Of a stretch of 64,000 nucleotides of DNA, positions 1 through 10,448 are shown piece by piece (within the stretch, counting starts at the first letter, position 1; each line of letters begins with the position of its first letter). Made by a program: the position numbers and the translations under genes. This DNA is from Cyanidiococcus yangmingshanensis. Lineage: Eukaryota; Rhodophyta; Bangiophyceae; Cyanidiales; Cyanidiaceae. The stretch spans positions 62,001 through 126,000 of the forward strand of contig VWRR01000001.1 in NCBI GenBank assembly GCA_013995675.1, read 5' to 3'. The notes beneath the pieces are model-generated. The model worked only from the letters and a program-made list of their open reading frames with translations. It ran no database searches and was not told the origin of the DNA.

Positions 1-145
1 ACTGCTCTTCATCATCAGCAGCAACAACAACGTCTATACCTGGACGTTCGCTGCGTCCTCCTACAGGAGCATCACGCGTGACTTGTAGCTCGGCTCTATC
101 AACGACGTTTGAGGGTGGCGGAACGCCTAACCAACGCGTACGCAT
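1..145 (-). CDS. partial unknown gene (5' end) running off the left edge
   Basis: A minus-strand frame opens at an ATG at 143-145 and stays open to the window edge, about 48 codons. The peptide begins MRTRWLGVPPPSNVVDRAEL and ends in an acidic run (VVVAADDEEQ). An in-frame stop lies just upstream of the ATG, which supports this start. The composition looks like real protein, and the competing frames here are Arg/Cys-rich. No family is recognised from this fragment. It would be divergently oriented to the GTPase gene at 560. It could be chance, since the piece is short. Confidence 0.35.
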   Translation of the reverse strand, partial: MRTRWLGVPPPSNVVDRAELQVTRDAPVGGRSERPGIDVVVAADDEEQ

Positions 146-559
146 CCGCACTGACGTCTCTAACAACGTTCATCAGTGCCGCTCTGGATCGATACGGGAT
201 CAAGGATCGAAAAGTGGGGCACCAAAGTGTCGGTGAACCCAGGTTCCTCGCAGAGCACATCAAGCGAGCAGGCGCACTGCACCGCACGCTCGCCGCGGCG
301 ATCCTTATCAGACGTTCACTCGGCATTCTGTATCGATCTCACAGCGTAAAAGAACCGAGACACCTGAAACTTGACAGAGACAGTCACAGGGGAAACGTTC
401 TGGCGAGTCCAATGTCCAACAGTCGTTTGGCCTTTGTAAGTCAAGTCCTGTTGCGTCCGTGCCACCGCCAACAGGTCTCTGGAAGCTCGAAGAACGAGTG
501 CTGGTCACTGTGGCGACCTAGGCAGCCTTCTCGCCAAAACCTCTCATGGATACGTGGGG

Positions 560-2382
560 ATGTACCCTACTGGTGGCATCGAGGGGTTGTCCGAGCGACG
601 CAGAATCTGTCCAGTCAGTGGCTGCGCTGCTGCACGAATAAACCGGAATGAACCTTCTGAAGCGTCTTCTTTCGGAGACGAGTTCAAGAACCGAATGTCT
701 GAGGAGTTTCGACAGTCGCTCGAGGAAGAATTTGACATAGAAGATCCTTTAGAGAAAAGTATTCGTGAAGCGTTTACGCAGGAGCGTGAGACATCGACAG
801 AACCTCAGGAGCCCAAGACTTACAAGCTCTACGATGCCGATGAAGTATTGGCAGCATTCAATCGTCTCGTAGAATCTGGCGCCCTTGATATCTCTGAATA
901 CGGAGATGCAGCCACTTTTCCGGAACGGTTCGGAAAGGAAAGCAGTGGTGGCGCTCAAGCAAACGTTGTTGCTACAGGTGAAGACGCAGGTGCGGAGGTG
1001 AAGCGAAACCGACTGGCAACTCGACGAAGAGGGCATGACTGGCGAGTCAACATCACCTGGTTCCGGAAATGCGGAGCACCAGGAGCCGCAAGCGTTGTTG
1101 CCGACCCTTTGCCCTGGTTGTGGTGCTAGCATCCAATCAGCCGATCCAGAGGGCCCAGGCTACCTGCCGACTCGTGCGCTCGAGCCAAAGAAGCACTCTG
1201 GTGAAAAGACACCACCACAACGGGTCTGCCAGCGGTGTTTCCAGCTGACACACTATTCGAAGATGAGCCAGAAAGGACTCAGGCTCATGTCACCCGAACA
1301 GTTTCGCGAGGTACTCGCCCCTGTTGCGAGCAAACGCGCCACCATCGTCTGCATGCTGGATATTTTGGACTTGTCGAATTCCATGCTCAAGGAGGTCTCT
1401 CAGCTGGCGAGCGCGCAGAGTCGCATACTTGTTGTCTTGAACAAGGTGGATCTACTGCCGTCCTCAGTGAAGCTGGGACACGTGACGCAGTGGCTCTGGA
1501 AACAGTGCGCACTCTCTGGGATGCGGCGACGTCCGAGTGGGGTCCATCTCATTAGCGCTGAGAAAGGTCTCGGTATACGTGGATTTATTGAGGATCTTAC
1601 CAGGACGTCTCGTGAGGCGCGCACCGATCATGTCTACGTCATGGGTGCAGCCAATGTCGGCAAGAGCACCCTATTGAATCGCTTTCTGCGAGGACATCCA
1701 GTCAAGAATCTCAAGACGACTCGCGAACTGACCACGAGTGCTGTTCCGGGGACGACCCTGGGCATGCTACAGTTGCCCCTCAAGAACGCGGCCACTGGTG
1801 AACGGATTGTCGTCGTGGACACACCTGGGATTGTCGAGCCTCGCCGCGTGAACCTGCTCTGCTTGAATGATATCGCTGAGATGAAGGGCATCTTACCGAA
1901 GCGACGACTCCAGGGCGTCACCTATCGTCTAGAGTTGGGCAAGTCGATGTGGCTGGGGGGTCTCGTGAACATCGCTTTGGTCGAGGGCAAACCCTGGTTC
2001 TTTACCGCATATGTGAGTGAGCGCGTAACCGTCCATGTAAGCGACGCTGACAAGGCGCTCAATGAGGCGTACCGTGCCCAGTCCTGCGAGTCGTGGCCTC
2101 CTCTGGCCAGATGGCCTGCGCATGCCGCTCGCGACGGTAGAGCCAGTTCTCATGCGCATTGAAAACGGCACTTGGAAGCGAACGAGCACAGACGTGGTTA
2201 TCCCCGGTCTCGGCTGGGTGGCACTGCTCGGTAGCGGCTCGTGCAGCATCCAAGTTCGCGTCGCTGGTGGAGGCACGGTCTGGAGGCGCGAACCACTCGT
2301 TCCGTCTTCGCTGCGGGATTTGAATGCAGAGCGGTATTTCGGCGCTCCTCGTCAACTACCGAAAAGCCCGAAATCGTCATGA
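560..2382 (+). CDS. YqeH/NOA1-type circularly permuted GTPase (two +1 frame displacements)
   Basis: Probable organellar ribosome-assembly GTPase of the YqeH/NOA1/BPG2 family. A treble-clef zinc finger (CPGCGA ... CQRCFQLTHY) at about 1110-1260 is followed by G motifs in permuted order: G4 NKVD (about 1440), G5 SAEKG (about 1550), G1 GAANVGKST (about 1645), G3 DTPG (about 1822). The family C-terminal domain (about 2130-2310, IPGLGWVALLGSG) follows. An acidic N-terminal extension from the ATG at 560 is probably targeting or linker sequence. The coding sense moves forward one frame between about 999 and 1035, and again between about 2080 and 2105. Motifs on both sides of each junction are intact, so this looks like extra single bases rather than decay. 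The N-terminal part before 1035 is less certain than the GTPase itself. Confidence 0.8.
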
Positions 2383-2929
2383 TCATGGAATGATCAAAGA
2401 GGTTTCCAGACACGAGCTCCAGCTATATCGAGAGTGCTGCATGAGCCGCTTGTCCGGCAAACTAGACATTCAAAGGGGCCACCCAGCTGGTGAACGTCTC
2501 GCAAAGTGTGGCCGTATGACTCGAGCGGGACCAACGGAATGTTTTGATGTTCGTGGCCCAACGGGTGCGACCGACATGCTCTAGGGCCCGTTCGGAACAG
2601 GTTCGAGTAAAAGCACCAGCTCCTGTTCGATCAATCCAATTGCTCTGAACAGAGAACGTGCTTGGTCATCCTCGGGTCCGCTTACCGATCGATCGATCAA
2701 GAGAGAGCGCGCGCGAATGGGTATGTGCGCCCCGTTTCAGAACACGCTGATGTCAACGACTGTTGCGTGGATTTGGTTTCGTCGAAGCGACCGCTGTTGA
2801 CAAAAAGAGCGCTTTGACGTGCGCATGTTGTCGTGCTCAGCGTTGGCGAGCATTGGCAGCAGCAGGCGTCAACCCGAGTCGTTCGACAATCTCGTTCGGC
2901 CCCAACGACTAGGCGATGAGAGCGTGCTT
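2383..2929. other. intergenic gap, no gene seen
   Basis: No frame here has protein-like composition or a recognisable motif. It separates the 3' ends of the YqeH-like gene and the convergent MAD1 gene. Short GATC-rich runs occur near 2685-2700 (gatcgatcgatc). Nothing else could be supported. Confidence 0.5.
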
Positions 2930-4099
2930 TCAACCTGGACCTGTTCCAGTGACTGCAGTGCTTTGTTCAAAGAGCTGTAACTGCACGGTAGCTAGAAAGG
3001 CCGGAATAGAATCCATTTTTCGGAGCAACGTATCGACCTCGAGTTGGAGCACTCGTTGCACAAAATCGGTCGAAATAAGCTCAAAACCACCTTGTTCATT
3101 CCGCTGAAACTGGATCTTATCGTCGGCGTGTTCAGCGTATAAGCTCTCTAACGTATAGGTCGACCCAGCAATGCGCATACGCCAACCAAACAGGTAGTAG
3201 ATGGACTCGACGACTTGCAGAATTTTTGTTCGGGCTGCTTCGCGAGTTCGTTGCACCAGCTTCCAAGGGTCCATCTGTGAACGCTCTGACCTATCGGCAC
3301 TCGCTGCTGTCAGCGTGCTTTCCAGTGAGTTCTGCTCGGCATCTCGCTTGGGTGCTTGCGATGTGGAAGGTCGACTCCCAGGTGGTGCTTCCCGCGGATG
3401 CCAGAGTCGGAAACGAGTCGTATCGAAGGAGCCACGTCCCAGCCACTCTTCGGACCGTGCTAGTGCTGTCATCAGTTCTTCCCGCTCTTTCTGCAGTTGA
3501 TGCAGCTGCTGTACGAGTTCGGATCGCTCGCGTTCTGGCGCCAAGTCTTCGCTCGAACAAGTTTCTGATAAACCCTGTTGCGGAGCGATCGCTTCCGTCG
3601 GTGCCTTTGATTCAACTTTAGCTGCTTCGTTTAGAGCGCCTCCTTTATTCGAAACATCATGCGCTATTTCTGCTCGGGATCGCTTCCGCTCCATGGCGTT
3701 GTGCTCAAAGCGCGCCAACTGTTGTCGATATGCGAGCCGTTCCTGTTCCCACTGTTCCTGTGCTGCCTCCCAAGTACGACGTAAACGAGCATAGCGCTCT
3801 TCGAATGCTTCCCGCACGCGCTCACTCTCTACGGCCCGGACTCGCCAACGCTCCAGCGCCTCTGTGCGAGCCCGCAACTCTCGCTGTAAAGACTGCACCA
3901 GCGCAGTCGACGCTTTGAGCTCAGGTCCAAAGGCCAGATCGCGATCTCCGTCCACGCCTGTTGACTTGGACGCTGATGGTAGACTCGAGGCGCCGTTGTG
4001 AACGACACTCTCCAGATGGTTGCGCACTTGACGTAACGCCTCCAGCACCATCGAGACTGAGGGTGTCACCTCCTCGCTTCGGCTGCTGGGTCTCGCCAT
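2930..4099 (-). CDS. MAD1: mitotic checkpoint protein MAD1
   Basis: A spindle-assembly-checkpoint scaffold that recruits MAD2 to unattached kinetochores. The 389-residue frame starts at the ATG at 4097-4099. Residues about 80-210 form charged coiled coil rich in Arg/Glu. The last 110 residues match the MAD1 C-terminal RWD-like domain: YYLFGWRMRIAGSTYTLESL, then SLYAEH and RKMDSIPAFL, which are hallmark strings of MAD1 C-termini. At about 390 residues it is roughly half the length of animal or yeast MAD1, so the long N-terminal coiled coil is shortened. A canonical MAD2-interaction motif was not identified with confidence. The gene is uninterrupted and convergent with the GTPase gene. The family call rests on the C-terminal domain. 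Confidence 0.85.
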   Translation of the reverse strand: MARPSSRSEEVTPSVSMVLEALRQVRNHLESVVHNGASSLPSASKSTGVDGDRDLAFGPELKASTALVQSLQRELRARTEALERWRVRAVESERVREAFEERYARLRRTWEAAQEQWEQERLAYRQQLARFEHNAMERKRSRAEIAHDVSNKGGALNEAAKVESKAPTEAIAPQQGLSETCSSEDLAPERERSELVQQLHQLQKEREELMTALARSEEWLGRGSFDTTRFRLWHPREAPPGSRPSTSQAPKRDAEQNSLESTLTAASADRSERSQMDPWKLVQRTREAARTKILQVVESIYYLFGWRMRIAGSTYTLESLYAEHADDKIQFQRNEQGGFELISTDFVQRVLQLEVDTLLRKMDSIPAFLATVQLQLFEQSTAVTGTGPG

Positions 4100-4128
4100 G
4101 CTTCAGTCCCTGTTCAGAACTGCGACAT

Positions 4129-4266
4129 TCAGTACTGCTGTGCTACCAGTTGATGTTGGTCACGCCAACCAGAGTCGTCAATGAGGGTGTCAAGGCGCTC
4201 CAGAAAACTTCGAGCTTGAGCGATGAACGTCTCCTCGCTTGGGCTCGCGGAAGCGTCACTGGCCAT
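4129..4266 (-). CDS. possible 45-residue protein
   Basis: A short minus-strand frame starts at the ATG at 4264-4266 and encodes MASDASASPSEETFIAQARS followed by FLERLDTLIDD and an amphipathic tail. The composition is acidic and helix-like, better than chance frames nearby. It sits 30 bp upstream of the MAD1 start on the same strand. It abuts, on the opposite strand, the start of the next gene (ATG at 4265), so both cannot use this region without overlap. No family recognised. Confidence 0.3.
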   Translation of the reverse strand: MASDASASPSEETFIAQARSFLERLDTLIDDSGWRDQHQLVAQQY

Positions 4267-6231
4267 GGAGAGCGCCAACCGTTGGCGCCAACCAGTCCGC
4301 TGGTGTGCTCTCCACAAGCCTATGGTCTGCTCCACAGCGCCCTTTCAAGCGTACTTTTCGGTGTTTCAGGATACTCATGGGCACGAACTCGGTGCTGGTC
4401 ATGTGGAAACAATCTATGAAAAGCAGCCACAAGAGCGGAACCCATTTCTCCGCTCTGGGACGGGTTATAGCGTCCCGATTCTGCAAGGAGCCGTCTACCG
4501 TGCTCCTCCGTTCAAGTTTGGGACGAGGGACTCGGCAAGCTCTGGCCAAGTCCGATCTGCTCCCTCAAAGGAGCGTCCAGAGTGTCGCAACGATAGCGAT
4601 GGAAGAGGGGGGTGCGTCTCGGTAGAATCCTTTGAGCGAATCACAAGTGAGGCTGCGCAACGTGCGAAGCTCTTGCAACAGATGCGTCGGGACGTGCTCG
4701 AGCAGTTCAAAAAGACTATGGGACACTGGCGAAAGTGCATGGAAATTGCTGAACAAGATGAATGGATCCAAGCGTTGGTTGAACGCGGCGACTCTGGTGC
4801 AGTCCAGGCCGCAGAGGAGGTGCTTTTACAGGCTCAAGCCTGGCTTCGGGAAGGAGCTCGACTAGCGGACGCGTGGCGTCGTTGCTTTGTACTGCAAACG
4901 AATCAGCAAGGGCCTGCTGCCTGCAAGCGCTGTGCCTGCTGCCCCGAGACATTCAGATGGAACAGGCTCCATCGGCAAGTAGCCGCGAGCATCAGCTGAT
5001 GTCATCGCAGTTGGTCGCGTCGCGTGCTCTACGAACGGAGCAACCCCGCGTCAGTGCGCAAGCGAGTTCGTCAAACGCTGTTGCAGGCATTAGTCGGAAC
5101 CAAATCGTATCCGTGCCTGTCCCAAAAGAACTGGAAACGGGTCGCGGAACCACGCAACGGAATCCGTCTCCGACCAAGCCATATGTTCGTAGACAAACGC
5201 CGAAAGAGTCCGGTCGGCGGGGCCTGCAGAGCGAGACACCTGCCGAATGGAAAGAAGCGCCTGCAAAGTCTGGGCGACATTCAGTTCTTGCAGACACTGC
5301 CGCGCAAAAAGCGACCGTTCCAGCGTTACATCCCCTGCATGCTGCGACATCTGGTTCAAATAAGCAAGTTCAGGACAAGCCTCAGCAGACAGCTTTTCGT
5401 AGTCGATCGGTCGCTGCGCGAGTGCCCAGTCGTGGAGAAATCCTCTTGACTGAGCATTCAACGCGCAAGGAACGGGAGACCATTCGCCAAACGTCTGTGG
5501 TGCCATCGCTTTCGCGCGGTTGTAGAAATGGCACCTCAACTGAGCGTCAAAGAGCGAATGCAGAGACGACGAAAAGGCCGAGTCCGGCCCTGACCTCGGA
5601 AGTCGACACCAAGAGTCCAAGTCAACGACCGGAAGAGTCTAGGCGAACTTCTGGTCCAGTTCGCACTGGCTCTGTATCGGCCCGTCCACCTGACTCTGGG
5701 ACTGCCCAAGTTCCGCCACCAGCGTCTCCATCGCTCCATCGCAGTCCTGGTATTCTCTCACGAAGACTATCTCGCTCACCGGAGGCGTCGCCTGAGACCG
5801 GTCTGCCCGCTGTGGTCCATGAGGACGTTGTCTCGGTTACGGCACCACACGATGCAATGCTGAACAAACGATGCACGAAACGTGTTGCTGCGCAGCTCCT
5901 CCACGATCGACAAAGTTCCAACGCGCTGAATATGGCCAAAGGACCAGCGTTGATGCCTCGCCCAAGTACGACTGGGACAGAACGGGGTTCGGCCCCCGAT
6001 GCGTTAGAGGGTCGTGGCCCACAAGCGAGTTCGTCTTCGGTGCCTAGTCCAGCGGCTAGGGAAACGACGGATACGAAGGCCCCCAATCAGACGACAGTTG
6101 ATGCATCGACCAAGGAGACGAACGGCTACCTGCCTCGCCTACGACGTCTTCGAGAGCGGGTGCAGAAAGCACGAGCGCTTGCGGAAGCCACATGGAATCG
6201 AGAGGACCTCGAGACCGAATCGAGTATTTAA
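4265..6231 (+). CDS. unknown protein with coiled coil and long low-complexity tail
   Basis: The proposed start is the ATG at 4265. The first about 240 codons include a helical, charged segment (about 4640-4870; FERITSEAAQRAKLLQQMRR, then further Glu/Gln-rich helix) likely to be coiled coil. The second part, about 450 codons ending at 6231, is Ser/Thr/Pro/Arg-rich and probably disordered, finishing with a short basic helix (RLRRLRERVQKARALAE). The two parts lie in different frames and overlap at 4873-4999, so the junction needs either two +1 steps or one -1 step. They may also be two separate genes. No family recognised. It is divergent from MAD1. Confidence 0.5.
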
Positions 6232-6996
6232 TATGCATTCAAGTCTACAGTTTTTCGATCGTCTGGATCGGGTAGCGCGTAATCGTTTTCTAAAGTCGTT
6301 CGGAATCACGGTAAGGATCATTCGATACGTGCCGCGTCGATATCCACGAGGGCATGTCCAGTCGTATCGAGGATGATCGCTGGAATAGTTCTGGGGCATC
6401 GTGATGAAAAGCCCGCGCCTCGTCCAGAAGCAGCACGCCTCGGTCTGGAGAATGCAGTCTGGCATCAAGGTTGGGCCGAAACACGCAACACCTTGGTGCC
6501 TAATTGGGCCGATAGACACGGATTTTCAGTTTCCAAGTCCCATGCTGGTAAAGAGCAGGAAATGAGACGGTTGTTTGAACAGAGTAGCGTCTCTTCATCC
6601 AGTGGCCATCGAACCATGATACGGGTTTGGTAACCAAGTCCATCTGCCGAGAATCCGTACAGCATCTGGCGGGGACTCGCGAGTCCTGTCCGCGTTCATC
6701 ATAGGAAATTGAGGACGAATGGTCATGTGTCGTCGACGAGCGCACAGTCACGCGACGTGGGCGGCGTCCTCCTCGTAACAAGCATCCTCATTGCGGACGC
6801 TGTTCTCATGCAAAGACCAACCATTCTGTCCAGGTTTTTTTGCAACAGTGAATGAACCAGCGCTCGGGACAATGTCTGTCGTTGGGTCCGAGACGCTGAC
6901 CGAACCTATGCTATCTCACTCGCCTGCAAAGCAGCGTTTTTGCTGGATTCGACGAATAATCGGTTCGGTTTCGAAACCAAGACGGAGGTGCCTCGT
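6232..6996. other. intergenic gap between convergent genes
   Basis: Lies between the 3' ends of the coiled-coil protein gene and the UDP-glucuronate decarboxylase gene. Frames of 60-125 codons exist on both strands, but all are rich in Arg/Cys/Ser and carry no motif. No repeats or RNA genes recognised. Confidence 0.5.
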
Positions 6997-8053
6997 TTAC
7001 GTGTCCGCTTTGGAACCAATGCCGCGACGTCGAAAGTCGGCAATCATGGCTTCAAGACCCTCTTCGAGAGGCACCTGTGGCGCCCAGTTGAGCAAGTGTC
7101 GAGCGAGACGAATATCCGGTTGTCTTCGATACGGATCGTCAGGTGTCGGCGGCAGGAACCGAATCGGGCCACAGTGCGGTATTTTGGATTGGACCAGCTC
7201 AGCAAGCTGCTAGAACAGTGAATTCGGTAGGATTGCCGAGGTTCACCGGCCCCGTCACCGCCTCCGTATTCATGAGTCGAATCAGACCTTCAACCAAGTC
7301 ACTAACAAAACAGAAGGAACGTGTCTGGCTCCCGTCACCAAAGATTGTGAGCTCCTCGCCGCGTAGCGCCTGGCCCACAAAGTTGCTGACAACGCGTCCG
7401 TCGCTCTCAACCATGCGTGGACCATAGGTATTGAAGATACGAGCGATACGAATGTCGACATTGTGCTGACGGTGGTAGTCAAAACAGAGCGTCTCAGCGA
7501 CTCGTTTTCCCTCGTCGTAGCACGAGCGCACACCGATAGGGTTCACGTTTCCCCAGTAGCTTTCCGGCTGCGGATGAACCAAGGGATCGCCATAGACTTC
7601 GCTGGTGCTCGCCAGCAAAAGTCGAGCCCCTGTACGCTTCGCCAATCCGAGCATGTTCAACGTACCCAAGACGTTGGTTTTGATGGTTTTGATGGCGTTG
7701 TACTTGTAGTGCAACGGCGACGCCGGACACGCCAAGTGATAAATCTGATCCACTTCAAGCATGATCCGCTCCGTAACATCGTGTCGGATAAAGTCGAAAC
7801 GAGAGTGGCCGATCCAATGAACGATGTTTTCCTTCTTTCCCGTGAACAGCGAGTCCAGTACAATCACCTCGTGGCCGAGCTCCATCAGTCGATCGACCAG
7901 GTTCGAGCCGATGAAACCCGCCCCACCGGTCACGAGAATCCGAAGACGCTCCGGTGTGCGATTCGGGGCATGTTGCGCCCTCCACGCAGCTGTTGTATCC
8001 ACTGGTGGAGCGCGCTCATCAGGATGTGGTGAAACCGCCGGCGTCATGGGCAT
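6997..8053 (-). CDS. UXS: UDP-glucuronate decarboxylase (UDP-xylose synthase)
   Basis: An extended short-chain dehydrogenase that converts UDP-glucuronate to UDP-xylose for wall polysaccharide and glycan synthesis. The NAD-binding motif [11 protein letters not shown] lies near the N-terminus. Further family strings are [17 protein letters not shown], the catalytic YxxxK within CYDEGKR, NTYGPRM and [17 protein letters not shown]. The last 65 residues ([25 protein letters not shown]) lie one frame further on, and translation ends at 6997-6999. Family alignment (FTVLELAELV) puts one surplus base, probably the C of ctagCagctt near 7208. The chosen start is the ATG at 8051-8053. Upstream the frame is open but runs through a GTGC microsatellite (Ala-Arg-Thr-His repeats), which is unlikely to be coding. 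No membrane anchor, so probably cytosolic. Confidence 0.9.
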
Positions 8054-8098
8054 CACGTGTTTAGAGACGCCAACGTCGTGCGAACATGATAGCCGTAT

Positions 8099-8141
8099 AC
8101 GCTTGCGTGCGTGCATGCGTGCGTGCGTGCGTGCGTGCACG
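8099..8141. repeat. GTGC/GTGCGT microsatellite
   Basis: Near-perfect repetition of the tetranucleotide gtgc (about 9-10 units, with two variant units) lies just upstream of the UXS start codon, within its presumed promoter or 5' UTR. On the minus strand it happens to be open and would give an Ala-Arg-Thr-His repeat. Confidence 0.8.
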
Positions 8142-8749
8142 GATCGGCCCATTCGCGGGAACACGCATCCGGAGGATGACCAGTGATAAGCATTTTTAGG
8201 CATTTCTGTCTCATGATTTGTTTGATGCGTGCACGAATCCGCAACTGGATGGATGCGCAGCCTGGCATGATGGGTTGGTTGCCCCTGTTTCTGCGACGAC
8301 GGTCGATGATCATGGTACCGATTGTGGATAAACTTCTCCACGAGCTTTTTGGGAATCATCACTTGGGGTTTCGATAACACTGAGTCTCTCGATGCTTTAG
8401 ACAAGGTTCAAGTCCCAAATCCCTGGTCTATTGTATAGGTCACTGTGTTCATCTAGGCTGGGATTTCCGTGTCTCGATGGATGCAATCGCGTGGGAGACG
8501 GTCGCATCTCCGTCGTCGTCAAGCTGGGATGTGATCAACTGCAAAGCGTTCCTTTTAGGTTGTCCTCCGTGTCGATCCGTCCCAGCTTGCTTGAAAACCG
8601 ATCGTAGGATAACGTTCTCTCCTGTCTTGGTACCAAACCATTGGGTTCTAGTAAAACTTCTGTCCTTTTCCGCCCATTCTCCTCTCTAGTCATACAACTT
8701 ACCGTGCGTTACCAACATCTAACTTGTGTGGACTCATGTGAGTCTCAGG
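8142..8749. other. intergenic gap, no gene seen
   Basis: Lies between the UXS 5' flank and the 3' end of the acid phosphatase gene. No protein-like frame, no RNA gene and no repeat were recognised. Confidence 0.45.
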
Positions 8750-10448
8750 TTAGGGGCGCGGCATCCCGACAGCCCGGCGTGGGTGCGAGTGCCCGTGCAC
8801 CTTGCGAGCCGGATGCGGGTGCGACGGCATCCGACGGACCGGTGCTGAACCACCGTTAGGCATCAGGCGGCTTGGGCACTGAGTGGTGTTGCGGATCACC
8901 CAGGTGGTGTCGGAGATATCGAAGCGCTGGGCCGAGTTATCTCCTTTCGTCGCACAGTGCGTTGCATTGGTGTCCTCGCAGGCGACACGGTGCCATTCGT
9001 AGTAGGCGTGCGTCTCGTTGTAGATGACCAGCTTGCCTACGCCGAAGGAGGCTTCGCGGAAGGCAGACCAGCTCGGCTGAGGCATAAGCCAATCCGTGTA
9101 GGCGCCCTCTCGGTTACCGGCAGTCACCAAGGTCGAAATGAACCGGTCCACAAGGGTTGGTCACGTTCTGGTACACTGGGTAAGTGCGTTCGTAGGCGTG
9201 CACATGACCAGTGAGGACAATATCAACGCCGTACTTGTAGAGTAGCGGCTCCATCGACTCGCGCATCAGAAGGCCTTCGCCAATGTGAACAAAGTTGGAG
9301 CAGTACCAGGGCACATGCAACATCACCAGCAACCAGGGCGTGCGGCGACGATCCACGCGGGAGAGCTCCTCTTCAAGCCAGCGATACTGCACGCTGGATC
9401 GATTGAAGACCGTGTACGAGCCCAGCGCAATCACGTGAAGTGGGCCAGTCTTGAAACTGTAGTACTCGAAAGAGGGCGAGTTGGACTCATCGAAAGGTGC
9501 TGGATAGCGGAACATGTAGCCGACGTTCTGCTCATTGCCCACGTTCAGTTCGTGGTCGGCGTTGCAGAACAGAGAGAGTTTGTGTGACATGAGCGGCTCC
9601 ATGAGTCGACCCCATGTGTCCCAACGTTGCTGGAAGGCATCTGCGTAAGAGAGATCGCCTGCAAGCAGAACCAAATCCGGGTTCACATCATGCAACAGGT
9701 ATTCCATGTTCAGGGCGCTCACATTCGTTTGACCGACATCGGCCCACATACCCAGCGTCAGGGGCTTGCTGTGGTCACCATCCATGGGCAGCGTCGTAAA
9801 ATTGCCACTATATTCGCCCTCAATTTCGTAAAAGTATTGCGTATTCGGGAGCAGATTCTCCAACTTGACTGTGTAAATGAGCGGCGACTGATACAGAGAT
9901 GCCGGATTGTTGTAAGCAGCATTGACGGACTTGTTCTCCGGAATATCTGCCGCGGTGTCGTTGTTATAGACCTGCCACCAGGGCTGCGCCCAGGATTGCG
10001 TGTTCATGAGCGCCGCCACTGCCGAGCGGTTCAGGAATGGCGCGCCCATGGGCGGATTCCACAGATAGCTGTTGTACTCCTGCATGCCGGTGTAGACACG
10101 GGCTTTGGCTAGGCCCTCGTTGTCGAGCGTCGTTGCATTGCGACCGTAGCGTACAGTGGCCTGCAGCTGCAGCGGCATATCCGGACTCGCAGAGATATCA
10201 CGCACAAACACTAGCGTGACGCGATCGTGGCGCGAGGCGACAAGATGCACCTGCTCGATAGCGCCCATGCGTGAAAGCACCCGGATATCCGTCGGGGGAA
10301 TCTCCGGAGACGCCCCACGCGGGGCCTGATACGAGCTTGTACGCGACACCCAGTCGGGGACGGCATCGTTCGTCAGAACTGCCAACACACCGATCGCGCT
10401 CAACAAGACACTCAGAAAAATAGCGATCGCTGCCCAAGAGCGCTGCAT
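8750..10448 (-). CDS. purple acid phosphatase-like metallophosphoesterase
   Basis: A secreted or vacuolar binuclear-metal phosphatase. The ATG at 10446-10448 opens a hydrophobic signal or anchor (WAAIAIFLSVLLSAIGVLAV). A fibronectin-like N-terminal domain follows, then the catalytic domain: WADVGQT, LAGDLSYAD, VMLHVPWY and GHVHAYERTYPVYQN, as in plant and animal purple acid phosphatases. The fourth metal motif, normally GNHE, reads ADHE (from CNADHELN), an Asn-to-Asp change at a metal ligand. The C-terminal family string GD-x-GNREG is split: at about 9118 the frame advances by one base (GAC-T-GCC), after which the domain continues (YTDWLMPQPSW, SFGVGKLV). The last about 40 residues are His/Pro/Arg-rich. 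NxT/S sites are plentiful, which fits secretion. Confidence 0.9.

Noticed and set aside
8054-8404. N-terminal extension of UXS through the microsatellite
   Set aside because: The frame is open, but the peptide is an Ala-Arg-Thr-His repeat with basic, unstructured flanks. The ATG at 8053 gives a family-like N-terminus.
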